Shown here: piece after piece, positions 27,501 through 42,500 of the stretch | Position numbering within the stretch: position 1 is the first letter of the stretch | How the letters are laid out: every line of letters starts with the position of its first letter | Made by a program: the position numbers and the translations under genes | Notes under the pieces: model-generated | Told to the model about the DNA's origin: nothing | Seen by the model: the letters and a program-made list of their open reading frames with translations, nothing else | The model's database searches: none | Source of the DNA: Megaustenia siamemsis | Lineage: Eukaryota > Mollusca > Gastropoda > Stylommatophora > Ariophantidae | Direction of reading: 5' to 3' | DNA: 64,000 nt | Assembly: GCA_032433765.1 (NCBI GenBank) | Contig: JAVIAB010000092.1 | Location: 36,916,853-36,980,852, forward strand

Positions 27501-30500
27501 TGTTCTTAGATATTGTCCAAAAAGATCCTTTTCTTATTAAAACTATTCATTTCCTGTAACCATTACATTTTAACAAGAACACTTATTCTGTCCTTAGCTT
27601 GCACCCGCTAAGTGGGCATGGATGCACTGTGTTGCTAGTTTACGGCATAGCTACTACATCTATGACTTTCAGCCTGACACATCCATCTTCGGTATAGATG
27701 AGTACATTTGCTTAACAATTTTTTACCCAGACAGCAGCCATTTTTGGCCTACTCTTTTCAACTTTAAACTGTCAAGGGTTCTTTAAAGTGCCCATGTGCA
27801 CCCGTTTTTCGCCATTTTATGAGAGGGCTAGACATCGGATCTCACTACCCAAAGACCAGGGGAGGGTGAAACCACGAAGAAACCATGGATTTGATTTTTT
27901 TTTTCCCCACCACATATGGTGGATATTGAACCCGAGACCTTTTTGTCCATAGGCCAATGTCTTACATCTAGACCACCCAGCCCCTAAAGAACACTTCAAA
28001 TGTGATTAGTTCATTATATTCTGTAACATCTTCTCTCAATGCAGCATTTAATTTAACAAAATAAATACTATTTTTATATTTTATCAACAACCACTAGTCT
28101 ATCATGATTCTTTTGACAACAGAATTTTAAGTATTAAGTATAACATTTTCATTTGTCACATAAAGGAAACATTAATTTTTTTTAAATTTTTAAACAACTG
28201 CCATTATCAACTAATTCTCATTTCATGTGGAAAACACAATGGCCAATGTACCCTCTATACATTTTTATTTTTATTTTTACTTATTATCTTGAAATCTGCC
28301 CATGAAGTTCCTATTGTTGTGAACGCATCTTTTTTAGGTCAGGATTTCATCATTCACTACATTCTATTCTTTAACTGCAAATTATAATTTTGAATATTTT
28401 ATGTTTTGGTTTATATAGCAGGGCTATTTTGCACTAGTGTAGACTTTAATGTCTTTCTTTTCATCTCTAGCAGTTGCTGCTTTGATATGTTCCAAAATGA
28501 GCTGTTTCCATCAATACCTGACATAATAACAAAAAGATAAACATTTATCTATTTATTATGAGGAAACTATTTGACATATAGTATGGACAGAGGTAGGGAT
28601 CTTGATTTTGGATGTGACACTTTATGTAACTGTTATGATAACTATGTGATGTAAAATTTTGCAATTACCTTCCCAGTCTTTCAGAGCCTGTGGCTTTTCC
28701 CAAACTGACTCCTGTGTACGAGAATTATGAAAGTAGCTTTTACCATCAGCATTCTTGTGTTCTGACCACTCTGCAACCTCTTGCGGCTTCACAGGGAGCT
28801 GTATAGACATTTCAACAATAAAAATATTACCATAAACTTTTCAACTCATCAAGGAACAGAAGTTGTCAAGAAAAATATTCCATTTTTAAAATGAATGAAC
28901 ACTGCACCTTGATGAGGGATGCTAGGGTGTTTGTATCTTACAGGTCTCAAGAGGGAAACAAATTTATTATTTTAAAAAAGGCTATTATTTTTGCCTCATG
29001 AAGTTTAACAAGGTTTAGTCAATATACAAAACCTAATACCTCAGGAGACACATTACTGCCTTCCTCTCACCCATATCCCAGCTTTGGCAAGATGTGGTTG
29101 GACCTTCTGAAAAAAAAATCCAACATCAAAAGAAACAAATCAGAGGTCACCGAAAGTAGTGTATAGCGCTCTTCCCTGCATTGCTGGCCGTGAAGTATCG
29201 TGTCCTCGAATTTCTGCGACAAAAACTCTAACTGTTCGGTCCACCATGTGTACTTTCCGTTGTTAGAGTGGTCTTGTACTTCCTAGCTTATTTAGCATCC
29301 ATCTTCGTTGTCTTTGGACTGTTATTCAGACTTAACTACCATATACATACTGCCTTGGGTAAATAATTGCATACACAAGTCTCTCTTGGAATAAAAACTG
29401 TGTAAACGCTTTATTACATAAAGTCCATCATGACACTTCTGTAACACATAAAAATGCCCTGCGGTTTAGATATTCCCGCTCGGGTAACTATGTAAACTAA
29501 CACTTCAGTTCTGGTACTTCTTCACACTACCCTCCAGAACCCGCTAGTTCTCTAAGTTCCACCTGTGATCTGACTAGTCTCTGAGATGAGATGTTCCGTC
29601 TAACTGGTCCTAACTATTTACATAGACTATATAATTTCTACCACCTTAGTTTTCCAAGCTTCTCTCTCTAATCTCCCAGTCTTTTCCTCCTATTCTGGAC
29701 CCTCCACAGTCCTTTATGTATCTCACTTTTCAACCAATCAACAACTACTTACTTTCCCATCCAATGGGTTTTCTTCACGTCATTTTACCTATCTTACCTT
29801 GACCTTACCCCCACCTAACTCACTCTATTCGTGTTTATCACTTGTTTCCTAAACCCCATAAATCTCTTCCTACTCCCTTAGAATACAGTTCACTCCACTA
29901 TCTCATGCTTGACACTTCTTCACACACCCGGTGTTTGTCACACTCCCTCCATACCGTTCCCAACCCTTCATTTCCTTACATTCTTTGCTACAGTAGTAGT
30001 TAGGAAGGTACTTGGAGGGAGAAATGTTTGACCACGGCAAACTGTCCAATTTTGAAGAATTTGTAAATTGATGTGACAATTTTTACTACCCAATTATAAT
30101 TTAGGGTTAATACACACAAGTTATTAGCATTAATATTTTACAAAAATATTATAAATAAAAATCCTTTTCTATCAATAAATATAGAGCTAATTTCCAATAT
30201 TAGGAAAAAACAATCATCATTTTTTGGACATGTAATGAGAAGGGAACAGCTGGAATATATTGTAACAATTGGGAAAATTGAGGGACGAAGAGATAGAGAG
30301 AAGCAAAGAGAAAAGGTACCAGACAGCTTAAGAGAATGGCTTGGCAGAAGGTCAACAACAGAAATGATAAATAACTGTCAAGATCGAAAGTTGTGGAGAG
30401 ACATGATCACCTACGCCAGCAGGCCCGGTACTTGATGATGATCAATAAATATATATTTCAGAAGACACAACTCCTTAGTAAAGCCAAGAAATTAGATGCT

Positions 30501-33500
30501 ACTACAATATATAAATAGGGAGCCACGATAGCTCAGTGGTTAATGAACTGGACTACAAAGGACAAGAGGTAGGGTTCGATCCCAACTGACGGCTTCCAGT
30601 TCACCCAGCCTTTAATGGGTACCGGATTTTTTTCTGGGAAAGTAAAGCGGCACAGGCGTAATACTGACCACATTACCCCAAAAATCATGTGCCGAAGGTC
30701 TGTAAAATTTATGGTCACTAACACCATATTCCCTATACGACCACTTAGCGTGATGGGGGTACTTTACTTTTTTTTTTACAATATATAAATTACAAGAATG
30801 TTAACTATCATCTTTCTTATTTTTTTTTTTTTACTAACCAGGTGGAGTGCTGATAAAAATGGACACAATACATTATATCAAGCAGTGAGCTTGATTCAGA
30901 AAACATTTTTTGTTATGTGATGTTGATTCTGATTATCATAACATAGACATAAAGGGAAGCTGTCCTTTCCGTGAATTAGTTCTAGAAATAGCAGAAGTGT
31001 TATGAAAGTTATACAATAGCATATGAAAAATCAAGTTGATAAAAGTAAAGATAATAGGTTAAGATTATCTCCTTCTCAATCTGCACCTATATGTTCTGTT
31101 AATGTCCCTGTGGATAAACTAAAGCCCTGAAAATTAAAATAGGCAACTAATATTATCTTGTAACATCAACATTTCAAAACGTTATAAAAGATTTTATTAA
31201 TCAAATACAATTTTTCATTCACCACTGTGTGTAAACATAATATATTTTGCTTGAAAATTAATGTATGGAATCATTTTAGGATGGATCAACTATGATCATA
31301 AACAAAGTTGTGCACAAATGGATATCAAAATTGAAGGAATAGACCTGGAGACAGTTCAGAACTACAACTACCTTGGACATACTATAACCAGTGATGGAAA
31401 ATGTACAATTGAAATAAACAAAAGAATAGGAATGGCAAAAAGTAATTTTAATGCCATGAAGAACATCATCATCATCATCGAGTGCCGTCTCCGCAACGAA
31501 GGTTGAATACCATGGAGCACCATTCTGCTCTCTCTTGCTTTGATGGTGCAGGTTGTCATAGGCTGATTTGTCCATCTTTTGATGTTACTTGTCCATGTTA
31601 GTCTTGGTCTGCCTCTTTTACCTTGAATTTTCCCCTCCAGGATTACTTTTTGTAGATTATTGTGTCATAAAACAACTAAAAATGAAAAGAGAACATCTAA
31701 ACACAATTCAAACAAGACAAATGTGATTGTTGGGCCATGTTAAAAGACACAACAGCCTACTATAAGTAATCTTGGAGGGGAAAATGCAAGGTAAAAGAGG
31801 CAGAGGCAGACCAAGACTAACATGGACGAGTAACATCAAAAGATGGACAAATCAGCCTATGACAACCTGCACCATCAAAGCAAGAGACAGAGCAGAATGG
31901 CGCTCCATGGTAGCCAACCTTTGTTGCGGAGACGGCACTCGATGATGATGATGGAATCATTTTAAAATGTAAGAATTATGACAATTTTTGTTTTCATGTT
32001 TTTGAATTTTATTATTTATTCATCAAATAATTTTAGTACCATTCTTGAAATAATTATGTTTGTAATACTCTTCAATTCTGAAAATTGTAATATATAGTCT
32101 ATCTATCTATTGTCCTTTCGACCCGAAGATGGCACATAGGGCAGAACCACAATCTCAAAAACAGAAACCTTGCGTGCCAAAATGGCACATATTGCAGAGA
32201 TCACTGCTCTAAAATATATGGCGCTGTTTCCATAACAATACTTTTTACAATGACAGCTTGTCAAGCCATCGATCAACCTCCCTAGTCGCCTCTTACGACA
32301 TGCCTGGAAGGTCACAGTGTCACTATTCTTTACTTCCCTCATAATGAGGCCCCGGTAACACACAGGAATCTACATCAGGAACAGGAATCTACATCAAGAA
32401 CACAGGAAAATATATAGTACAGCATAGTAATGTTTGAAGCTGAAAAAGATAAAAAGATATAAAGATATCAGTACACTTACTGTCAAGAATTTTTCTGCTA
32501 ACAAGGGTGAGCAAACATGTGATATTTTATAAGATAAGTCAAAGTAAGTAAGCAGAAATAACTAATGTTATAAAAAAAACTTACTTGTACTGAAGGAAGT
32601 TTAGTTACTGTTGTATCCTTGGTATTAGGAGTTGGTTCATCATTTCCAGGAACAGTAGATGGAACTCCTCCTGGTTGCTGCTGTGACTGCATGAAGGGAT
32701 TGGTAAAGCCAGGTGGCAACTGTGCTGGGTTGAATGTTTGAGCTAAAACAAATGATTTTTTTGTGTATGCTCCAATAATAAATTCAATACAAATATTTAA
32801 AGTACATTCAGAACCAATAACAGAAGAATTACTGCATCAAATAACTGCAATATGTACAAAATTGTATACTACCATATAGCTAGTAGCTGTCAATCATAGT
32901 TGACTATGGAATTTTCAGCGCCCCCAGAAATGTTATTTTTTCTTTTCTTTCGCCGTGTATTCTCTTTTTCTATGAATCTATCTGCTTCTTGTTTGAGCCG
33001 AGCTTTAGAGTGTGTTTCCAAAGATTGCGGTCTGCAGCTATTTCTTCCCAGGCTACGTCTACAAATCAAAGTTTTGGGCACCCCCTAGTCCTTTTACCAT
33101 CTGCTAACAGATTAGTTAAAAACTTAGGAAGTTAATAAATCAACATACCTGCTGCAGGCACTGAAGTCTGCTCTGCTGCCATGCCTTGCAATTGTTGAGA
33201 AGTCATCTGGGCTAAATGAAATTAAAGGAATACAGCATAAAAATAACACAAATTATATTTTATCTGCTCAGTGTTTGCTTTTGATAAACAGTGACAAATT
33301 ACTAACGAAAAGACAAATAGTAGTAGTTTTATATTAGTCTGAAATAAAAACCTGATCAAGCCTTAAAGTTATAAACAAACATTTAGAAAATTATTAACAA
33401 CAGTTGGAGTTCAACATGGTTTCTCACCCTCCACTATCTTATTCAACAAGTTCTTGGAAAGGATAATGACAGATGCTCTAGAAGACCATGAAAGTACTGT

Positions 33501-36500
33501 CAGTTTCAGTGACAGAACTATTTATAGCCTGTGGCTTACTGGTAACATTGATGGTCTATCAGGAATAGAACAAGAACTAACTAAATACAATGACTAAATA
33601 AAACAGCCGGTACATATGGCTTGGAGAATATGGGCAATGTTGCAAAAATTAAATGAACACTAGAAACAGTTGATAAATTTAAATATTTTGAATGAACTGT
33701 CAGCAGTGAAGGTTTGAAAACCTGAAATTTCAGCTAGAATAGTGCAAAACTACAGTAGTCCTTGCAGGGTTCTGTAGAAAGAAAAGACTATCACTTTTGG
33801 CTATAAAATCAGACTAATACACCCTTGTTATATTAATTTTTACATAGACTTGCAACACATGGACCCTTACAACAGAACTACAGAATAAAATACAAGATAT
33901 GTTTTACAAGCTGGGACAAACTGTAGCACAAGTCACCAAATTGACTCCCCTAAACCACATGCCAATGGTGATTCTTCATTAAATATTTTTAATGATGGGC
34001 TCAACATGTAATGGTTTATAGCAAATTCTAATTATTCATATTTCACACTTTTATAAAGATGGATGCTAAATACAAACAAAATTTTTTTCTAACATGTGTG
34101 CCATATTGGTAACTAAATAATAATGGAAACATGGCCACTGCTTCCAAATGTACAATCTTGAAAATGCAAATATTTTCACAAAACTTGTTACATTTTTAAG
34201 CATATTTACAGGGATCTTCGAATGATTCATCCTAAGCATATACATACTATACTATAACATTAGTCATGTGATGTTGTATCTGAAAAACAATTAAACCTTA
34301 GTAATATATGACATGGTCTGCTACTTCTAAAAGTCAATTTTTCCACCTTTGGCAGGAATATAAAAGTTATTGTTATCATAAGCTGTTGAATACTATTTGT
34401 CATTTGAAATAATAAAGTTGTTTAAAACAAGCCATTTAAGAAAAAATATATTAAATTTTTAATACTGGCAATGAAAAATATAGAGAAAACGAAATTATTC
34501 TACTACTTACTTCACATATCAATATTAAAAAACAAAGTATAAACTTACAAAGTACAGTTCCTGCTACACGTTTCGTAAAAACATACGACACTATTGTAAA
34601 AAAGCGCTGTTTTTTGGTTGTTGTTTTTTTAATAAATTTAGCCAATTTTCAAGAAATTTGTTTCTTTCCTTTTTTTTTCTTATGATTGGGGAAATCTCTT
34701 TGGTTGTTGACGAGACATCAAACAAACTTTTGTAACATGGGATAAGCAGCTATGTAACAAAAGTTCAAAGAATATATTGTATTGTAGAGATGTGACTCAC
34801 ACATAGGTATCGTAATCTTGGGTTAAATTCATTTCAAATCAAGTAATTTTTAAAATCATGTTTATTTCATGTTACAGATTCTCTGTTATTAGTAATATAA
34901 AACAGACAACCTACCCTGGGTAGCAGCAATCTGAGCAGCAGCTGCAACACCTCCTGTTACAGTTCCACCCTGGGCCTGGCTAGTCTGATAGGCTTCCCAC
35001 TCTACCTGGGTAACAATGCGTGCATTCTCAGGTTTGGACCAGGCAGCCTCTCGAGTACGAGCACTGTAATAGTACACCTAATAAAAAAAATGAAACATTT
35101 TTTATCACATTAGGATATTTTTATCAATAACATTTAATAACAGAAACTGACTTATAAACAATATCTCACAGAGGAAATTAAAATACTATGGCTATGTCAA
35201 AAGACATGATAGACTAAAAAGAACAATAATGGAAGGCATGGTTCCAGGAAGACAAGACAGAAGCAGACCAAGAAGAAGGTGGTTTCAAGACATTAAAGAG
35301 ACCTTGAATATAACATGAGAAGAAGTGGGGATCTGGCTAGAGACAGAGATTCTTTTCATAAGGGATGTGATGAGTGAAGCATTATGCAAAAGACATGCAA
35401 CCTGATGATAAATATGACAACTACATAAGGGTAGTCTCATAGCACTTTATCACACAACATTGGTTTTGAAGTGTTTTAACAATACAGTACTACCTTGTAA
35501 TGTTGGTGTTAAATACTGGGTCAGTAAGAGTATGACTATCAGGTAATAGATCCTTCAGATATCATCAATAGAATGCTATTTTCATTTTCTTCAACTATTT
35601 TCCTTTTAGGTGATGTATAACATCTACCACATTTAATTGTATTATTGCGTGAAATTCAAAAATGAAAAAAGACACATGATGAAATTTTTCTAAATTGAAA
35701 ATTAATCTGATTCAAACCTAAAGAAAACCTAAGTCCAGAAACCGGAAAGAGTTAACTATTGTCAACAAAAGTACTAATTAAAAATTGCATTTTTTAAAAT
35801 TTCATATTATTCTTTGACACTTGGTGATATGATACTTATATGAACTCACTTTGCCTTCTGGAGATTTAGTTTCAACCCATATATCCTGAGTTAGTGGATC
35901 CAAAGGAATGTTTTGTTGCACTGGTGGGGGCATATTCATGCCTCCCATCATGACAGGTGGTATTCCATTTCCAAATCCTGGAGGAGGCATCGAGAAATTG
36001 GGAGGTGGAAAGGTTGGTGGTAACATCAGCGGGGGTCGCTGTGAATTTTAATTAGAAAATACTTTGTAATTTATAACACTGTACTGTATGAAACAAAAAA
36101 AGTTTAATCAAATAAAAAATTTAGCATCACTAATGCCATTATTTTAATCTGAACAAAAATCTTATTTTAAGATATACTATACATAAAATGTATTTTTAAA
36201 ATATTCAGCTATTTAATCAGTTATAAATAAAGAAATTTAATAAACAGATTACAAAACAATCATGAATAAAAGTATACAATTATGACTTAGCAAACAAAAA
36301 AGTAGTTATTTTTTTATTTTAGTGACCACCACATATAAAAGTGTTTATGAATAACCAATAATAAAATATTTGACATTCATAAACAATAATAAAAATTACT
36401 TCAAACATCACAAAAAAGACCACACAAAAATATATTGTATGCTAATAAGTGTTTCAATATTTTGACTCCAGGAAATTATTTTTTTAATACAGCACAAAGA

Positions 36501-39500
36501 TAATTATCTGTTGATTATTTTTTAATTATATTTATAATTACAATTATATATTGATCCATAGTAAAGAAACATTACTGTTTAATATACCAATTAATATACA
36601 AATATACTATAAGTATTCATGTGGGTAAGTGTATTACTTGAGAATTACGCACGTCTCTTTCTCTCTCACTTGGCTTGAGTGTGCAGTAGAACTGCATGCA
36701 TACATGCAAGCAAGTACATAAATGTGCACACACACACAGAAAAAGATATACATAATGTAAACTTGTACATTCAGGTTCAACTAACAATGGAGACTGTCAC
36801 AAAGAGATCAAAAAAAGAAATTAAATGCCACATGATGAATTTATGTAGTACAATACCAGCAAGGAAATAAAATTTCTGAGGATATGTATCTTCCCGATAG
36901 CAACACATGGTTATGAATTATGGATAATCTTCCAAACAGCAAGAAGGAAAATCAATTCATTTGAAACAAAATGCTACAAAAAATTCCTTAAGATACCTTG
37001 GATAAAGAAAAGGAGAAAGTTCACTATATGTGAATCAAACTAGCAACCACATTGTAAAATATACCTTTTTTTTTTAAGAACAGTGAAACATCAACTATCA
37101 AATCTATCTATAAACACACTTGAAATCTAATGCTGTCATTTTTTTCTTATACTTTAAAAAAGGATTGTGCTTGTAGTTGACAACAGAAGGATAGCAGACA
37201 ATATATTATTCAACAACTGTTATGCTATTTTCATGTTTGGGTGCTAAAAGTAATGTTAACAGTTGATATACTACTGTGGTGGCTTTCTGACACTTTGTTC
37301 AATTTTTATATTGAGTCTTCAATCCTTTATAAAAGTATTTCCCTGATAACTTAAATGTGTATTCGGTTTTAATTGTGTACCTCAAACATGAACTGTAAGC
37401 ATATGTTTATTTTAAAATAAATGAAATTGGAAAACTATTAATAAACTTCAAATACACAGACAGTCTTACCATTCCTTGAGCTCCCATGGTCTGCAGCATT
37501 CCTGGAAGTCCCATACCTGGTCCACTGGGTCCCATCCCTAACCCACCAAGGCCTGGTCCATTGGGTCCAATTCCAGGCCCACCAATACTTTGGCTATTAG
37601 GTCCCATTCCAGAACCACTTTGTCCCATTCCGGGACCAGTCTGTCCCATTCCAGGGCCATTCTGTCCCATTCCAGGGCCATTCTGTCCCATTCCAGGGCC
37701 ATTCTGTCCCATTCCAGGACCATTAGGTCCCATTCCTGGACCATTAGGTCCCATTATTGGACCATTAGGTCCCATTCCTGGCGTTATTCCTGAGGGGCCA
37801 CCCATCACTGGACCATTCATTACAGGTCCACGCATGCCTTGATTAGGTCCCATGCCTGGTGGCCCAAAGTTAGGATCAAATGGAGGTCTGCCAAAGGGTG
37901 CTCCCCGAGGTGGTCCTCTCATTCCAGGAGGTCCTCTCATTCCCATTGGTGGTGGACCACGCATTCCCATTGGCACTGGTCCTCTTGGTCCTCCAAATCT
38001 GTTCATAGGAGGACGTCCAAATGGTGGCATTCTGAAAAATTAAGAACACCTTATATAGTGACCATACTGGAACATTTATTTATTTAAATATGAGCATCTG
38101 TCTGTGATGATAATGACCTCTTCTTGCATTTCAAATAATGATGATCTCTTAACTATTTAAATCAGAGTCAGTAGACTGGAAAAAAATATAAACAAATAAC
38201 ATGTCTAAATGCAGCTAGTCTGCTATTTTATGTGAGCTATTATGGCAATTGCGTGAAATAAAAATATATATAAATTACCTGCATTTGCCACTTGGATATG
38301 ATAACGTACAAATTAGTCATACAAATCAGCCTAAGGACTTTTTACTTACTATTTATATTTTATTATTTATTTTATATTTTATTGTAACATGAAGACTATG
38401 AACCTGGGAAGACATAGCTGCAGCCTGGGAAGACATAGTTGCAGACCGCAATCTTTGGAAACATAACTCTAAAGCTCCACCTCAAGCAAGAAGTAAACAT
38501 ATTCACAGAAAAAGAGAAAGATTTTTCTAATTTTGAAACAGGGTCGATGTTTGAACATGGCAAAATGTCAAATTTTGAAGAATCTGTGTTTTGATGCGGT
38601 AACTTTTACTATGGTATCATAATCTGCAGTTAAACTGTTGAAGAGTAACCTGCGAAAATGAAATACTAATTTTTTGGTAAGGCTAGGAGAGCAGAAAAAA
38701 TCTTATTAATTTTATTGGCTATGCTGACGTCATTGATGATATTTGCTACCAGTTTGTGGAGTGTTCAAAGATTTTGCTGCACAACAAGATTAGAATGTTT
38801 CTTAACACCATCTGAAATCAATGTAAATTCTGCTCTGGCAGAGAAACAAATGGAAGTTACTGACTTGTAAGAAAAAGTATTCTGAAATAAAAGTAAAGGG
38901 ACTTGATGATACTGGACTACTGTGCATCTTATTTCCCACGTTACCAATGATCACATCAAATGCCCAAAAAGTCACTTCATTATTTGGTAGCACTTATGTT
39001 TGAGAACAATTTTCTTCAAAACTTAAGTGACTAAATCAAAATCAAGAAATCGATTAACTGACACAAATTTAGAAAATAATTAAGGCAAATTTAGGACTTT
39101 AGCATTAGTCGAATACCACCAAACATGGACAACCTCATGCATGAAGTTCAGACCCAACCCTGTCATTAAACTGGTAAGCTTTCTATTTATAATTTATTAT
39201 TGAAGTTTATCTCCTACTTCTCCCCACCCCCAATTTTTCTGTCTCACCCCTCCCTTTCATTCCACACTCTTTTCTGTCTTCCACTCTCCATCAATAATAC
39301 AATTTTTACATTACCATCGCTTGTGCATGTAAATTAGGTCATTTATATAATGACTTCATTAGGTAATGGTATCTAGCTCTCTGAGTCTTCATAGTTTTCA
39401 TGGCTCTAAGAAAATACAAGGTTGTTCACCCTGGACTACAGATACAACAAGATTATTAATATTTACTGCTGTTAAATCATACTTTACAAACATAATATAC

Positions 39501-42500
39501 CCTTTAGCAATATTATTGCTTGTGCCACTGACAGAGTACCATCAATGATTTGCCGCTATCATGGGTTCATTGCTTATTTGAAGGAAGCGGTGTTTAATGT
39601 TTTGTGTGTTCATTGTGTGTTACATAGCATCTTGGAAAACATTTAAGCACAAACCTGCATTCATCATTATGTTTAATAATTTGAGCTTATTAATTTTATC
39701 AAATTTAATGCCAAAAGTGATAGAATGCTGCGACATCTGTGCCAAGACAACAATAAGCAATATATTAGGTTACTGTTACACGCAGAAGTGCATTGACTTT
39801 CAAAGGGCACTCAACAATTACAAACAATAAAGCATGATGCATTCTATTTGGCAGAGATTTTAAAGAACCAAATTAATTTACAATTTCAAGGAGCCAATAT
39901 CACATTAATCAATTGTAAAGCTGCTGTGTCATTATTTATAGAAAAACTTGGCCTTTTCTAACATGTAGTTGCTCAGCATCAGGCTCTAAGATTATCAATT
40001 ATTAAATGAATGGTACATGAAATCAATTTTTATTTCTTCAATTATGGAACTTTCTTGAAATTAGATTTGAGTGGACAGTAAAGAAAATTTATCCGTGTAA
40101 AAGGAGGAGAAGGCGCACCTCACAGCACCAGAGCTGGAAGTTGTCAGCGCCCGAGGGAAGAAACCAGGTGCTCAAAAATGCCATGCTGAAGTCAGATGTG
40201 TTGAGCTGAAAAGTGCAAATATCAAAGTTATACTGCAAACCATAACACGATGCAGACACACCCACTAAACATCCATTTAAGAGCAGATGATGATGAGGTA
40301 TACTCCTTTAGTCATCGGATAAACGCAAGCAATCAATCCATGAAAAAGTGACACAAGTTGACGCTGGGCATAACAAGGTTGAAGAGCACTAGTGTTGATC
40401 GTAGTAGTGTATAAACTCAACTGTATTATTGCTGCAGTCTGTAGTCACTGTTTGAGTGTTAGTGTGAATGTACAGTATCAATTCAATATCAGACTTATTA
40501 ATTAATTTTCATTTTCCTCTCGGGCCAAAGACGGCACATAGGACAAAAATCATAGTTCTCCATGATTGGGGGTTAAGGCAAAGAAATGCAAGTGAATGCA
40601 TAAAAATGTGAAGCTGCAGTAAAGCTGAATGCGAGGAAAAATTGAAAAAAAAAGAAAAAATGGTATGTTAGAAGCTTTACGTGATTAGTAAACGACACAG
40701 ATTCGAACGACGTTTCGGCTCAATAGGCCTTCAGCAGGAACAAACAAACAACATACACACACAGATATGTGAATAAATAAAACTAATCCTACATAGCTAA
40801 CTAGTAATGAAACATCAAAAACAAAATAATCGAAATATGTTGACTTCCCTGTGTGTCGTTGACTGTGGTCAGGCTAGGAAAGGAATTTCTCACGGGTGTA
40901 GTGAGAAATTCCTTAAGCACAAACCTGCATTCATCATTATGTTTAATAATTTGAGCTTATTAATTTTATCAAATTTAATGCCAAAAGTGATAGAATGCTG
41001 CGACATCTGTGCCAAGACAACAATAAGCAATATATTAGGTTACTGTTACACGCAGAAGTGCACTGACTTAAACACCCGTGAGAAATTCCTTTCCTAGCCT
41101 GACCACAGTCCACGACACACAGGGAAGTCAACATATTTCGATTATTTTGTTTTTGATGTTTCATTACTAGTTTGCTATGTAGTAAAGTAAAGTACCCCCG
41201 TCACGCCAAGTGGCGTATAGGGAAATATTGTGTTAGTGACCCTATATTTTACAGACCTTCAGCACATGATTTTTGGGGTAATGTGGTCAGTATTACGCCC
41301 GTGCTGCTTTACTTTCCCAGAAAAAAATCCGGTACCCATTTAAGGCTGGGTGAACCCGGAAGCCGTCGGTTGGGATCGAACCCTACCCCTTGTCCGTGGT
41401 AGTCCAGTTCACTAACCACTGAGCTATCGCGGCTCCCTAGTTTGCTATGTAGGATTAGTTTTATTTATTCACATATCTGTGTGTGTATGTTGTTTGTTTG
41501 TTCCTGCTGAAGGCCTATTGAGCCGAAACGTCGTTCGAATCTGTGTCGTCTACTAATCACGTGTAAAGCTTCTAACATACCATTTTTTCTTTTTTCTCCA
41601 TGATTGACAATTTGTTACCAGGTTTGGTTGTTTCTTAATCTCATGGTTGAGCTATCTCTAATAATTAATTGTTCTGAAATTTTCTGGATCTGCCTTGTTT
41701 TTTTTTCATATGAGATGGTTTCCATAAGACATAAGTCTACCTGGTGGCGGGGAAGTCTTTTTTTCATTTATTCTCAGCATATGACCGATGTATTTCCAAC
41801 ACCTTCATCCTAAAAACGCTCAACACATTTTATAGATTTTACTGTAAAGTAGGAATTTAGCATTTTTCGGCTTGGAGTAACATCCCTTTGCACTTTTAGC
41901 TTTATTTGGTCATTCTCTATCACTCTAATCTCAGCTGTCAAATGTCATTTAGAAACACCCTAATGAGGCTAAACCTAGCCCTGAACCTTGTGAAAAAAAA
42001 AATAAAAAGACACAAAAACTAGAAGCAGTTGATACACCCAAATACATTGGGATCATCAATCAGGGGAGATCACTCGATAATTTTGCTGAAAGAAGCTAAA
42101 CTACAACTTTATTGACTACCTACAACAGTGACAGTGCCTATGTACTATTTACTATGTAGCAACACACCAACTCTCACTCACCTGTCTCAACTCACTCACT
42201 GCGTGGTGCAGTAGTTTTAGTTGACACTGACAGATGAGTTCAGTAGTTAAGTTAGTGATATTAATTGTATTATCAACTTTTACTATGACTATGTGCAGGA
42301 GAAAGTTTTTCACCACTAATTATTCTAAGACTAATTACTTTACTTTTACTACTTTTAGTTTTTGTACCCGAGTTTCGGTTTTTCATTTTTTCATCTCTTC
42401 ATCTTAATCTTATCACTGGCTAAGATACTGCAATTACCACATGAATAACTCACCCTCTTGGACCACCAGGTCCTCTGGGTCCCATAAAACCTCCACGGCC

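Noticed and set aside
37486..37842. Plus-strand Pro/Gly-rich open frames opposite TCERG1 exon 2
   Set aside because: They are shadows of the Gly/Pro/Met coding repeat, which has splice sites and family similarity on the minus strand.
40807..41097. Protein-coding frames within the palindrome on both strands
   Set aside because: The same peptide ([20 protein letters not shown]) appears on both strands because the arms are inverted repeats; there is no family similarity.
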